64,000 nucleotides of DNA from Amborella trichopoda (GCF_000471905.2 NW_006497560.1:506112-570111); one strand, 5' to 3'. Shown: positions 11,346 to 26,100, counted from the stretch's first letter. Numbers and translations are program-made. Notes: a model not told the origin generated them from the sequence alone.

Positions 11346-14108
11346 CTGGGACCAAGGATCCAACCCATGTGGCACTTTGTGCACCCTAGGGATCACACCT
11401 ATTTTGTTCAGCAATATTTGATGCACCCTATTTTATTACCGAAGGGGTGTCACGCCACTTTTTTTAACAAACAGGGGGCCACATTTTTTTTATTGAGAGA
11501 AAAGGGGGGTTAAGCCACTTTTTGTGGTACAATCCCCCCATGCTTTTTTTGTTAGGAAGAGAGGGGCACACCCCCCTTATTTTAAAATCAAATTTAAATT
11601 TGATAAATCCAAAGATTTGAGATCTAATGAGATATGGTTTCTCAAATATTGTGGAAAATCTAAATTAGATTTATCTAGAAAATATTTTAAGTTTGATTTC
11701 AAATTTAAAAGGATAAAGTTTAACTTTGATTGGTTTGATTTTAAATAGCAATGGATTGGGTCAAAGTGTAAGGGGATAAGGTTTCTAATTTTTCCTCCCA
11801 AAATCATAATGGCTGATTTTTGGGATGGATGGCTTTGATTAAATCTCTCACCCCACAGATTTTCTATTTATCTTATATGGTGTAGCTGGAAATTGGATAA
11901 GACAAATCCTATTCAAACTAGAAGATAAGTTTTCTCTAGATCGCTTTCTATTTAAAGACGAGCCTATTTGAGATCCAATAACAGGATTTTGTATTGCTTC
12001 TTAGAGATTTTTCTCCCTCACGTAGCAATTATTGGGATCTCTCTTCTCCTCACGCACCAAATTTGGGGGAGACCTCTCTCTCTTCCTCAAATTTGGGGAT
12101 CTCTCTCTCCTCTCCATGTCAATAAGAAGTTCATCTGTCTCTCTTTTGTTTTACCACGCCATCTCTCTCTTGACCTAAAGAAAGGCATACCATCTCTCTC
12201 TCTTCACCTAAAGAGAGGCACGCCCTCTCTCTAAGACATACCACCTCTCTTTCTCTGTCCTCTATATTTTTGTCTTGAAAGAAAATTAAAGGTGGCCTAT
12301 TTTACGAAAAATTAGAGGTGGCCTATTTGAAGTGAAACCCTAAACTAGGGTTTTCTGTATTTTTCAAAGGACGAAGAGAGAAGCATAACTTAGAGAGATA
12401 TCATCTCCGAGATCAGCCCTATTTTGTTCCCATAGGGTTTTTATAAATCCTAGGTTATTTTTGAGCTCTCTTAAACCCTAGGGAAAGAAGGATAGCAGAC
12501 AAAGCTTCCCTGTCTAAGAGTTTCCAGCAACACCTTAAGGAGGAAAAGTATGCCATTGGTCTGGGAATGGGGTATGGGCTGTATCATGTCCTGGTTGAGT
12601 AACTCCAGGCATCTTTCAGTAAGTCTTCCCATTAATTTTTTTTTATTTTTCAGTTTTATTTTTTATTTTTCTATAAGTTTTCAGGAACTTATAGTTTGTT
12701 AAAAAATTATTATAAAAGCTAGTTTAAAGTTCCTGGATGGTTTCTACTTCTTTTGGCAGCAAAATAAAGATCTTAGATTATATTGAGGGCATTGTTTTTA
12801 TTTTTCGGCAATATAAGGAGCTTGTCCCATAAAAGAGAGAACTTTCATATTCTAGTGGCTTGTGAAAGAAGCCATGCACTTTTGATTGAAATTTATGGAA
12901 GTGCAGAGATTTTGATTGAAACAAGAAAGGAAAGTTTTGAAAATTAAAGGATTTTCAAGTTAAAGTATGTGTAAGAAGATTATGGAAAAGAAAGGCATGT
13001 ATAATATATTTTTTATATTACTTTGATTTGTGAGGAGTAGGTTAAGAAAGTTGAAGGATAAGGTTCTAGCACATTCCTTTAATTATGATGGCTGATCTAA
13101 GGATTGTATGGCTAAGATCTCTCATCCCACAGGTCTTCTTTGATCAATGATTTGGATCTAATCCCCGTAAGGATGGCTAATCGTAAGAAACCCTAACCTC
13201 AGAGAAAGTCTATAAATAGGGACTCTTTCTCTTCAAAATCTTTACACCTCTCATCTCTCCCTCTTGATGTCTCTAGCCCATCTCTCTCTCTCATAAAAAA
13301 TATTGAGTAGAAAATAGGGGGCATGCCCCACCTAGTCCAAGAGAGCGGCATGCCCCACCTAGTCCAAAAGAGCGGCATTCCGAAGCCTAATTCATGTTGC
13401 ATGTTCCACCTTTGTTCTCATATTGATTAAGGTTGTAGCCTATGATTTCCCATGCTTCAAAGATTTGAGATAGACCATTGATCCCATGCGCCATTGAAGG
13501 AGAAGATCTGGATTGGGGTGTACAAAGTGCAGTTTAGGTAATCTTCTGGCAGTCTTATTTATGGGTTGCAATCTTATCTTTTCTTGTTCCCATGAATATT
13601 ATGTATTTCATGATCCCAAAATCAAGTTTATGCAATTTCGTTTGTGTATTAAAAAATTGTTAAAATGGCAGCAAGAGAGAGTCCTTGGGTTTCTTTTGAG
13701 TTTTTATTGTTTCTTATAATGTATTTGGACTCTTGTAAATAATCCGAGTGTTGAAAATAAAAGAAAAGAAGAAAAATTTTAATTGGTATACATTTGCCCT
13801 GGTTACGTAGTCCTGCTTTCATATTTTTTGTTAGTTGATATAGTGTTTGATACACCATATTATGGAATATGTTGAGACAATTTTTCTATGATTATAAATT
13901 CCAACATTTCTTTGCTTTTGATGTCACATCTAACCATGTATTGGAATGAATGTATTCTTATCAGAATTCCAGCACTTTGAGAACAATCTTTCCAATTTAC
14001 CTTTGGTTGCATGAGGCCTGATATTGTCAAATTCTGTTTTCATTGTAAGGATTAATACTGGAGATATTTGAATTTTAACTTATTGTTCTAATATGTGATT
14101 TCTTTTAG
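11346..14108 (+). repeat. Non-coding; duplicated LTR-like stretch with TATA boxes and CT-rich leader
   Basis: About 11750-12640 and 13030-13560 are related: both have ATGGCTGAT, then CTCTCA(C/T)CCCACAG, a TATA-like segment (CTATAAATAGGG near 13211), then a CT-rich leader of the TCTCTCTCTC type. They look like two LTRs or two copies of a 5' repeat. No coding sequence was recognised. This would be intron if the host gene's 5' exons lie further upstream. Confidence 0.45.
13209..13222 (+). promoter_or_regulatory. Possible LTR TATA box
   Basis: TCTATAAATAGGGA lies upstream of a pyrimidine-rich leader, as in many plant LTR promoters. There is no experimental support and no attached coding region. 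Confidence 0.35.
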
Positions 14109-14189
14109 ATGCTGAGGTTCTCATTGTCATGGTCACAAATGAGGTTCAGGTGGAGAGCGTTTTATTTGGGGAAAATGGATCAATATCAG
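14109..14189 (+). CDS. Exon 1 seen (dehydrogenase NAD-binding domain, MVTNEV segment)
   Basis: The exon follows a TTTTAG acceptor and starts at codon position 2. It reads [17 protein letters not shown], the strand and nucleotide-binding loop of a 6PGDH/HIBADH NAD-binding domain. It ends at a GC donor (CAG/GCATGT). The GxGxxG exon that should precede it was not found upstream. Confidence 0.93.
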
Positions 14190-17100
14190 GCATGTCAATC
14201 GCCTTCCTTAGAGTATACTATCCTTTTCTGTTGCTTATGTTCTTATTGTTCTTTTATTTCTTGTTCTTGCAGCTCTACCCGTGGGAGCATCTATTATTGT
14301 GTCATCCACTGTTTCCCCTGGATTTTTGAAGAAACTGGAAGCACGCTTATGTGGTTAGTCTTTTGTCCCTGAAAATTCTGTTTGTCAGTTCAAGATGGAT
14401 ATATTTATTGAATAGTGGCCTCTGTTGAGCCATTCTTTAAAACTTTTTATTCTTATTGCCGTCAATGTTTTTTCACATTTCTTTATGTTCTTGTAATATG
14501 CATTCAACACCCTTATTCTTTCATTTGTATTGTGATGTTTTGTATTAAGAACATAGGTTTTTCCCGTCTTCATTTTGAATTTGATACACTTTGTCATATA
14601 GTTTATTATTTATTATTTATTATTTTTCTCTTCATTGGATAATTATTCAATTACTTTTGTTTTGTATCATTGAGATTATACACCGAACCCATGTCGAGCC
14701 AACTTCTCCCGAACCCTGAACCACACCAAACCCACATCGAGCCAATTTGACCAGATAATTAATCAATTAGTTTTGTTTTGTAGAATTAAGATTATACTGC
14801 GAGAAATCAATGCTCCAATATTATACTGCGAGAAATCAATGCCCCATGTTCATTTATTTTTCAATTTTTTTTTAATGCTTCTGAAGGCAAAGTGGTGCTT
14901 CCTTATTCTTTCATTTGTATTCTGATGTTTATGATGTGATATTCTTTACCAAGAACACAAAGGATTTTCCTGTCTTCATTTTGAACTTGATCCACTTATG
15001 CATATAGTTTATTAAAATTTTTATTTTAATTTTTGTCTTCATTGGATAATTATTCAATTAGTTTTGTTTTGTAGATCTGAGATTATACTACCAGAAATCA
15101 ATCCCCAAGTTCATTTATTTTCCAAAGGTTTTGTTTTTAATGCATCTGAAGGCAAAGTAGTGCTTCATGGTGTGGGTTATTGGATTGTGTCCTAGTTATG
15201 ATTTGAGGGCTTGCTTTCGTGGTTATGTTTATGGTTATATTATTGTATATGTAAATTCTAAGCTTATAAATGAGTATGGTTGCCATTGGATTATGGAAAG
15301 AAATACTGACGTGAATCATCCAAAATTTTGTGATAAGTTCTTTGGGAAAAATTCGTACATTAGCCCGGGGAGTTCTTTAAGGAACCCAAAGGTTTGTTTT
15401 AGTAAATTATTCTTCTTGTGGTATAGGAGAGGTAACTTGGAAATATCTTGAATTTGAGGGCTGTTGCATTTTTGGTATCCTACCAGAATAGTTGTTAAAT
15501 GGATCTAATTGAGATTGTCTTGGTTCCTTCTGGTACATAGCATGTTTGCAGATAGTAGGAGAAAAAGCCTCATGATATGATTGATGCATGTTTTAGAATT
15601 AAGGTTAGTGGGTGAAAAACTCCCAAAAATGGTGAGTTTACTTTTTTCATTGGTAAATAACTGATGATTTGATGAGCATCCTGCAAATCATTTGTAGGTG
15701 CCTCATATAGATGGTGATAAAATCAATTGCTAAGTCCTTCATGTATAGTTGGATTATAATTGCTAGTTAAATGGATGAGTACATTTTACACCAGCGGATT
15801 AAATACAAAATAATAATTACTTAACTTGGTTGCATGACATAGCCATTTTTGTGAAAGCCAAATATAAATTGTGTTATGTCAATGGTACAACCAAGGAATT
15901 GCTTCATAATCTCTGAAATTCACTGTGGTACATAAATGTTATGGTTCCTAAAGTCGATGGAGAAAAATGTGAGTAATGGGTTTTCATTTAAACAACAGAA
16001 AAGAATCTGGAGCACAGTAAGTTGTTATGTACGTAGGGATGATGTCATACGTATCTATCAACTAGATGGAGGCAGTCTACGAAAGGGAACAGGTCTCATC
16101 AGGGACATATCTTCAAAATTTTTAACAGCTTCTAACTCTATTTTGTGATTCCATTTCAATTTTTTATGCTAGATACAATTATAGAAAGGAGGTTTTTTAT
16201 TTTATTATTTGTTTATTTCGTCTTTTTTTTTGGATACTTAAGTAGTGGAATTTGGAAAATGGATGTTGTGATGTCTTCCATTAACTCCTTAACTATTGAG
16301 CCCACTACCTTAATCTCAGGATGAGGATAGGTTGACTACATGTTGTAAACTATACCTACAACTTACATGATGTGCATTTTTATTAGTTGGCCAACAATTT
16401 TATGACCTATGCTGCTTTATATCTCTTTTATTGTCATTTTTGGATCAACAATATGCAGCGAAAATTCAAGATAACAGCTGTAAATTGTTTGGATTCATTT
16501 GATCTTTGTTCTTTCTATAAATTGGTCAATATAATAACTTGTCAGTACAAAACTGTGGCTTTGGATAGTTGAGATCAATAGTCATTGAAAATCTTTTTCA
16601 TGGAGTATATTTCTTTGTATGATTCTCCCTACATACATATCCTTCCATGTCGAAAACTTTACTCAAAGTTGGCTTTCTGATATATCTCAGAGGAACGGCA
16701 GGATCTAAAGTTGGTTGATGCACCTGTCTCTGGTGGTGTTTTGAGGGCGTCAAATGGAACACTCACAGTATGAACTTTAATTTGGTTTTTCTTCCATTCC
16801 TTTCTTTCTTCAGTACATTTTTTGTTTCTGCAACAAATTTATTAATAGAAGGATTCTTACTCGGCATAGTGAGTAAGAAACAAATTTTTTTGTTTCTTCA
16901 GTACATAGTGATAGTGGAGTTAACCCTAGATTTGAATACTGATATTATGTTATTAAAAGGTAATGGCTGCTGGTACTGATGAAGCTCTGAAGTGTACGGG
17001 TTCTGTCCTTTCAGGTAGACACATATGATATACATGGCTTATCAAAAAATGTTGTTTCTCATGGATATTCAAATTCTCCTATGTATTTCTTTCTAATATT

Positions 17101-20100
17101 AATTTTTATTATTGAACAGCAATGAGTGAGAAGCTTTACATTATCAGGGGTGGTGTTGGAGCAGCAAGGTACAGAAACCACATGTTTTATACGGTTAACG
17201 TAGAGGAGACTGAAGTTCATATTGGTGAAGAATTAGTGAGCATTGGATATTTGCCCATAAATAATAACAATGATGCTCAATCTCATGGAACTTTTGTGTG
17301 CGTACACTGAACGTTCTTGTTCCTTAAACTTAATATACTTTCATGTGGTTTGCAGTTCGGTGAAGATGGCAAATCAACTCCTTGCTGGAGTTCATATTGC
17401 AGCAGCAGCTGAGGCCATGGCATTTGGTGCGCGGCTGGCACTAAGCACTAGAGTTTTATTTGAGGTCATAATGAGCAGTGAAGGAAATTCCTGGTAAAAT
17501 CTGTTGAGAAGTTTGAAAGACTTTGGCATGGTTTTCTAGGAAAAATAATATTAAGACTCAAACTACCTAGAAAAATCAATGGGATGGTTAAATGAACAAA
17601 ATATTCTGAACAAAGTGATTACCTTTTAAAAAGCTTTTTATTTAGGTACCTCCTCAAGAATTTTGTTATAAGTACTCAACTGCCCTTGTTCTAGGTTTGT
17701 AATCCTAAACAAGTAGGGGAATTTGGTAATTCTCTCAAGTCAAATGACTGAAATACCTTTTTTTGTTCTGGATTCCAAACACATAATGTATTTTTTTCAT
17801 TAAATGAAACCCAGGAAGCATTTTGTTAATTTTTTCCTACTTAAGTCACTTGAGCCAAAAGATGCTAATTTACTTGATTGTTCTGGGTCTCAAACTAGGA
17901 ACAAGACAATGGGAAAACATGTTCTAGATTGGGAATCTAAGACAAGCAGGGGTGTTAATATCATTTGGCTCGAGTAACTTATGTTGCCAAGTTACTGAAA
18001 TGCCCTCAATTGTTTCTGGTTGCAAACCCAAACAGGGGGCCATTTTGGGCATTTTTTAATGAAATAGCTGTGCAGGTACGTATGTGAAATGATTTCTTTA
18101 GAGTAGCCAATGTATCTGTGAATTAGTTGATTTGATGTTTTTAGATGGTTGGTCATTTCATTGATATTTTCCCTTATTTTTATTTATATGTGATGTATAT
18201 AGGGATGGTTATAATGTGTCAACTGTTGTTTTTTATATTTTACTGCTCTTCGGGCTGGTCAAAGTGTTTTTTTATTCGTTTCATGATTTTTCCTCTTCCT
18301 ATATGTTAGATGCGTACTTGTAAACAAAAAAATAAATACTATATGGTTGGTCAAACATCATTGATGATATACTCCATGTGAACTGTCTTGACTATGTGAA
18401 TTGTCTTGACCAGTCGAAGGATTGTCTTGTGCATCATTCTCCCCCTGTTGGGAATAACTCAACCTTGAGTTCGGCTCTTCTTGTATTGCTGCATTGGGTA
18501 TGTGGTACTCAAAAGATCACCAATATTGAACACATTCGAGGTCTCAATCTCTACTGGAAGGTCGATCTTATCTACATTGTATCCCATCTTCTTGAGCACT
18601 TGAAACAGTCCAAACTTCCTGTTATTCAACCTATTGTATTTTCCCATAGGATGTCTATTTTTGCGTAGATAAATCACCACCAAATCGCCCACCTGAAACT
18701 CTTTGAATCACTTATATTTATCGGCAGCTTCCTTGTACTTGCTAATGGTAGTCTCCAAATTAGCTCGATCTTGGTTATGGACATCCTTCATGTGATGTAT
18801 CACATATTGTCAGCATCTAAGTGTCCTTCCCCATCAACTAGTAGAGGAGTTAAGTTTAGCGTGTGGGTAGGATTCTGCTCGTACACAGCCTCAAATGGGC
18901 TCTCACCAATTGACCTATTGCAGGAACTGTTGTATTTGTGGCAAAGCCAAGTCCTGTTGTATCACCTTGTCACGCACTATGCTCTGAAGAAGATTACCAA
19001 GGATTTGGTTAACCACCTCGTTTAACCATTAGTCTGTGAGTGATAAGCTCTGTTGAACTGGAGCTTGGTACCCTTCTTGTGCCATAAAGTTCCCAAATGT
19101 GGCTGAGAAACTTGGTATCCCTAATCGATGTAATCGTTTTGGGAATCCGATGAAGTCTCACCACCTCACGGAAATATAAGTTCACCACATGAGTTGCATC
19201 TAGAGCCTTCTTGCAAGCAATGAAGTGGCCATCTTGAAAACTTGTCAACCACAACAAATATAGAGTCCGAACCTTGTTGAGTCCGATAAAGACCCAACAC
19301 GAGGTGCACTGGGAATGGGAAGTGGAGAATATAAACATGTGTTATGACACTGCGCCTTTGCAACTTGACCTACTTTGCACCTCTCCACATGCCTAGCCAC
19401 ATCTCATCTAAATTTGGGCCAATAATACTTGGACTCAACCAATGCAATGGTTTTGTCTCGCCCAAAGTGTCCCCCCCCCCAAATACAAATTTTAGCTATG
19501 AAATAAGGACCTCTCTAAGAGAACCGAGCGAAGTGCATAGTTGATTCCCTTTGAAGAGAAACCCATCTTGTACCACATAACTCCTACACTGCTACCTTGG
19601 CAATGCACCCAAATCTCTCCAAAATTATCATCATCAATATAAAAGTCACGCAAGACGCTCTCCAACTCAAGGCATCAACGACTTTATTCTGACTCACAAC
19701 CTTATGAGAAATACAAACGTAAACTCTTGGAAATATGCCACCCACCTACATTAATAAAAAAAAAAGAAGCTACCCACCTACATTAATAAAAAAAAAAGAA
19801 GCTACCCACCTAGCGTTTTGGCTATTAACCTTTTGCTGCCCATTAATATACTTTAACGCCTCATGATTTGAAAATAAAATAAACTCCTGATGAATAAGAT
19901 AATGATGATGATGTCATAAAGGCTGAAGGATCACATAAAATTCCACGTCGTATGTGGAGTACCTTTGGCACGTGTCATTCAGCTTCTCTGTAAAGTATGT
20001 TATTAGTCTACCCTTCTAGCTCAAACCAGCCCCAATACGTATATGCGAGGCATCATCCCTAGCTCTAATATTTTATTAAAGTCTAAAAATGCTAACACCA

Positions 20101-23100
20101 GCAGCTCAGTCATAGCCTAATTAATCCTCTCAAGGCTCTTTCGTACTTCAGTGGTCCATTTGAAGAAACCCTTCTTCAAACAATCAGTGAGTGGTGCTAT
20201 GATGTGCTAAATCCTCTAATGATTCGTCGATAAAAAGTGGTTGCCCCATTTCTCATTGCTGCCATCTCCTTCAGCCACCTTGATTACATCAGCAAAAATG
20301 ACAAAATCCCAGGAAATCAAACTATTGCACATGAATACACACTTCTTCAAATTTGTATGTAGTTGCTCCTCTTGTAACAGCTCCAACACGAGCCTTAGAT
20401 GGTCCACATGCTGCTCTTCCCTAAGGCTATCATCAAAGTGTACCACCACAAACTTTCCTTATAGATGGCTTAAAGATTTTGCTCATGGCCCTCATAAATG
20501 TGCTAGGTACATTTGATAACCCAATGGCATAACCAGCCGCTCAAACAATCTCTCTAGTTTATTAAAACACTATCTTCCATTTATCACCAGACCTGATTCT
20601 GATTTGATGTAACTACTTATGAAGACTATTTTAGAGAAAATCGTAGCCCCCTCCAACTTATCTAACATACCATCAAGGAGTAGGATCAGAAAGCGGTATT
20701 TTACAGTAATTTTATTAACTGTTCTGTTGTCGACATACTTGCATTAGGAACCATCATTCTTGGGTGGCAACCATGTTGACACTGCACATGGGCTCATACT
20801 CTCCCTGATAAACCCCTTATGCAGCAACTCTGAAACTGGCCTCTGTAACTCCTTATGCTCCTTAGGACTAATTCTATCGGCCGACTTATTTGGGAGGCTA
20901 GAACCTGGGAGGAGGTTGATGTGATGTTCACTTTGGCGGTAAACCCATTGGATGATCATCTGGTATGACATCATTGAACTCCCTTTTCAATGGCTTTAGC
21001 TTAGGAGGAAGGAATCCTTTTCTTCAAGCGGCATCGCACAATACAACACATCCAACTCACCCAAATCCCTCATGAAATCCGTCAAAGATAAGAGATTAGT
21101 GCTGCACTTTTCTTATTTTGAAGCACTTTCCATCTTACAGGGTCCCAAAATCTTTAATTCCATCCTTGATAAAGGAGTATGTTTTTCTGAAACCATCATG
21201 AGTGCTATGCCTATCATACTACCATGGTCTACCTAACAACAAATGACAGGCATCCATCAGCACTCCATCTCCCCATATTTTGTCTTTTTATGTTTCTCCA
21301 ATAGATAAAGGACCAAGACATCGTTTAGAAATAGTTACCTCAACGCCTTCTTGAACCACTCAATTTTATAAGTCTTTGGATGGTTTTCTGTCTTGAGCTT
21401 AAGCTTATCAACCATCTCCGGAGGAACCATGTTTTCGCAATTCCCTCTATCAATAATTAGATCCCACACTTTCCCATGTGCAAGAGGGTATGAAATATGT
21501 GAGTGTATAGAAACCAATTCCATTGAAGGAAAAATTGGGCGGTCTAATCGGTAACCACCTGGTTAGATCGTAACCAGCCACTGGCCGGTTCCGGTGTTGG
21601 TCACTGGCCAAGTATTTTAACAAAAAAAATAAGTTTTTTTCTAAAATCCTAAAAAATAAGAGATTTTACTTGTAATGCACTTTTTAATGTTTTCATCATT
21701 ATGGAAAAGATTGGAAATTGTTTTGGCCATTAATACTTATTTTTTAATTTTCCCATCTTTTTTGAAAACATTCAAAAATACCCTTGGGCACAAATCGATT
21801 CTTTAATATTGTAAATATGTACTACATAAATAAAATATATTATATAATATTATATTACATAAATATATTATATATAATACAAATGTATATTTATAATCAA
21901 AATATAAACAAAAAATTGTATATTTGATATTTATTTTAATATTGTAAATATCTATTACATATTTATATATTATATTAATTTTCAGCTTCATTTGGATGTG
22001 CTTTGTTTAATCGTCCTTTAAATATAATTTTCATATTTTATTAGATTTTTTTTTTGTATTTTGTTTTATTTTTTTTACACTTTTTGACTGCCCAGGACTT
22101 GCTTGGTTAGAACGGTTGAACTGACCGGTTTATTGGTTAGGCCCGTTGAACCGCTTCCACGCCTATGCCTGGTTAACCGTTCCGGTTTGATTTTTCGTAC
22201 ACTGACCAATTCTCTTGACTTGAACTACAAAGTAAACAAAAACAAGCCAATACGCCTTGAATTTTTCAATACACTTTGAAATTACAACTAATAAAAACAA
22301 ATTTTAGCAAGATCATTGTAGTTATAGTGATCTATTGACTTTCAACTCACTGAGAGGATACAACTCAAATTGGGGTCCCTTGCGTATGAACAAAACAATT
22401 TACAAAAGGAGATCATCAAGCTACACATGTATAATGTCCATTTGAAAATTCAGCACCATTCAAAGTTGCAAAGCAAAATTATACATCAATGAATTCATAG
22501 AAGTTCATCACAACATGATCTCCATTATATCAATATACATATGCTCAAGTGTGCAACTATGGGAAGCCAATCAGAGCTCTCCGGTGTCCGATATACGGCC
22601 TTGGGCCTTAGCTATGTGCCATTGTATGGCATGCGGTGGCATGACACAAAATCGGGCCTATTCATCGTCTAATCAAGTGAGAAGCCAATCATTTACTGAT
22701 TCACACTTAATCATGGAAGGATTTGTAAAGCTCTAAAGAACAAATCAAGTGGGGAAAGAGTGGGAGAAAACCATGCTCTTAAAACACAAAACCTGTTAAA
22801 TTGAGTTCACAATCCGGCACACAAAAATTTGGCATAGTCTCTTCTTATAAAATCCATAATTCAAGATATCAAGAAGAGGAGACCTAGCTTTCCTTATACA
22901 AAGAAGAGACCTCAAAACCCCAGATAAGGCCTAGTTTTACTATTCATACTCAGTTTTTACTGTTCACGCCCGAAAAGTCCCCAAAATCCTTACACTCCAG
23001 GCCCTTCTAATTAAATTATAATGAAAAAAATACCAAAACTACCGCCAATTAAAAAATGATAAAAATACCCTATAAATCCGTTAAATTGAGATAAAAAAAG

Positions 23101-26100
23101 TCCCTAAATTGCCCCTAGCTTCAATTAAAATACTAAATCATTAAGAGACTGTAAAAATAATAACAAACTCAAAATAAACTCCTTCAAAAAGTCAGCCTTC
23201 CCCTCCCGGATTGCCTTGTGACCTTGGATGCGGATAATCATAAAGTCGGTTGTCAAATGATGGATTGATTGGGTGAAAAAACCCATGAGAACTATCTTGA
23301 CTAGTTGAAGGATTGTCTGGTGCATCAAAATGCTTCTTGATTCTTCGTACTATCATGTAGGACAAGTTACTCCGCATGATATTCAGATTGTTTTGCCGTA
23401 TACACTCTATGTATTTGATTCTCTTACGTATCATCTTAAACTTTTTGTCTCTGTTGTGTTTCTGAAAGGTTATTTTCATTGACGATATTTTATTTGTCTC
23501 TCAGATGTATTCTCATATGCATTGTTGTTTCAAATGAATGCTGTGATTTTGTTTTCAATGAGTTAAATTTAAGGGCACAACAAGGCCTTTACGTGTTTCT
23601 CTTGCCATTTAACTTATGGACTAACCTTGTTCTACCAATGAGTGCACCTCCAGATAGAAAATTGTGTAAAAACTGTAGTACATCTCTAGAAAGAGATACA
23701 TCGAGGAATGTTGGAGATTCTCATAGATTAATGTCAATTGTGTAAAAACTGTAGTGCGTCTCTAGAAAGAGATACATTGAGGAATGTTGGAGATTCTCAT
23801 AGATTAATGTGAAAGGTGAATGACATTCTGCTAATTCAATGGCATATGACAGGATGTTTGGAAATCGCGTTCCCCACATGCTTGATAATAATTACACACC
23901 TTGCTCTGCACTCGACATCTTTGTGAAGGATCTGGTACACATAGTATCTGTTTATATGCAAATTATTCTGCTTGAGTTACTCCAATAATTGAAGTATGAA
24001 TGCATGATTGATACATAATTGAATTGTGATTGGTGCATATTGTTTTCAGGGCATTGTGCTGCATGAAAGCAGAACCCTCAATATCCCTCTTAATGTTTCA
24101 AGTGCTGCTCATCAACAATTTCTGTCAGGTTAGATTGATGAGGATGGGTATCTTATTTGGTATTTGGATGTTTCCAAAAGCATACCAAAACTATTTTCTG
24201 ATGTTTGCTATGGCACCAATTACTGTTTTATTTTCTTTTGTCAGATGTGATTTTACTCTCTTTAGACAAGGTTTAAAAGATGGCCATTATATAGGGGATA
24301 GCAGCTTTTATAATGCTGAAGGTTCCTTTTGAGTTATGTTGTATAAGGTTAGATGGTGGGAGGTCAGAAATGGTTTGCACTGTAAAGAGTGCCCATTATT
24401 TTACTTTAATGACACTGTTATATGGTTAAGCGATTTCCAATCCAAATAATAAGGTAACTCTTGGAAAAGAAAATAATGGCACTGTGATGTAGGAAAATTT
24501 GAAGAACAACATAAAATAGCAAGACTTTTCTGCCAAACACATGCAAAATTTGGAGAAACCCTATGGTTTCTTTCTCACACCCAAGCTAGGGTTCAAAGGT
24601 CTAGAGCTTTTCCTCTCTTTTCGGAAAACAAAGTCATGTGGAATGACGCCTCGAGGCCCCATGCACCTCTTAAATAATAATATTTAATGTTTAAGGACAT
24701 TGTTCATGTAATAATTAAAAGGGTGCAGTTTGTATAGAGCCAAGGCTCTAAACAATCAAATTTGAGCCCACCTTCAAATAGTATCAAGATATTAGAAATT
24801 TTTGTAATAGCCTTAAAATATATTTTGATCTTTAATTATAAAATTTAAACCTTCAAAAATAGTGTAGATTGAGTAGATCTATGAAAAGTTGAAAATCTTG
24901 AAAATTGACGGTCAAAAAATGCGTGAGCCTAAGCTTCAAAACTTGACATCCATTTTGTTCTCATGTCCATGCATCTTGATGTCGAGATGATCAATTTGAT
25001 GTTATTTGGGTATCAAAACAACCTCATCTAGTGAAATTTTTGAGGTAGGGTCTAATTTGATTGTTCAGAGCCTAGGCTCTATATAAACTTTTCCCTAATT
25101 AAAATGACCCCAAAAGTCATAACTTAAAAGAAAATTTGTAATGACACTTTTCCCTTAATAAAACAAGTAATTCCATAAGTATTCTAACCACTTATCTTAA
25201 AATCCTTAAAAAACATAAAAAACCCCTAGAATCCCTAAAAAAACTTAAAACCCTAAAAAAAATAACGCTAGAAAGTTCCACATCATTAAAAATTAATAAG
25301 AGAAATTTAAAAATTAGAGGCCTCTTGTTGTGCATCATTCTCCCTTTGTTGAAAAAAACTCGTCTTTTAGTTTTGAAATTAGGCTATGATGAATATTGTG
25401 TTAGTTTCGCAACCTTCTTCAACCTGAATATTCAGAACACGATCTTGGGACTTATGGGTTATTGGATCAATCAAAGCACAACGATTACGCATTGGAACTA
25501 AGCCTTTGCAATCAGTTGACATTTCCATAAATAATTTTGAGAACCTTTCGAATAAAGGGTTATTATATTTCAAGGCAATAACTGTGGTATGTAAACTCAG
25601 TTCAATTTAATTATGATGAGTATCATGGCCTTCTTTGGAAAATTTACTTTAATTTATTTAGGGTTTTGGTTTATTTATTGTTTTAGAGTGAAAAGCCATG
25701 GTTATTTGGACTTCTAGTTACTTTAGTTATATGGAGGGTTGTAGAGAATTTAGCGGCAATTTGGTCATTTAGTTACTTTAATTTAGTTGGGTATTTTAAG
25801 TTTTTTAAAAAATAAAAACAATTATATACATAAGGGGAGAGTGGGACGTCTAACCCATAGACATTATTTTTGAAAACTTATTTTGTGAATAAAGAAAACC
25901 CTTTCAAAAGTTTCCTAAAAACTTGATTGAAAGCCATAGAGAAGGTTTCATAGCACCTCCAACGGTCCCTTCCTTCCAAGTTATCCTTCAATTTCCTGTT
26001 CTCTTCTCTCCATTCTTAATTCTTTCTTCCCTTTCCAGTGTCCTTCCACTTTTTTTTTTTCTTCCATCCCCCCCCTCCCTCGCCTTCTTCATTCTTTCCT

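Noticed and set aside
11524-11807. Open frames on both strands, rich in Phe, Lys and Asp or Asn and Leu
   Set aside because: Low-complexity AT-rich sequence with the two strands mirroring each other; no domain.
14109-14372. Open frame starting at an ATG exactly at the exon 1 start
   Set aside because: The conserved dehydrogenase frame is the other one (MVTNEV); the ATG is formed by the splice junction and its frame has no family match.
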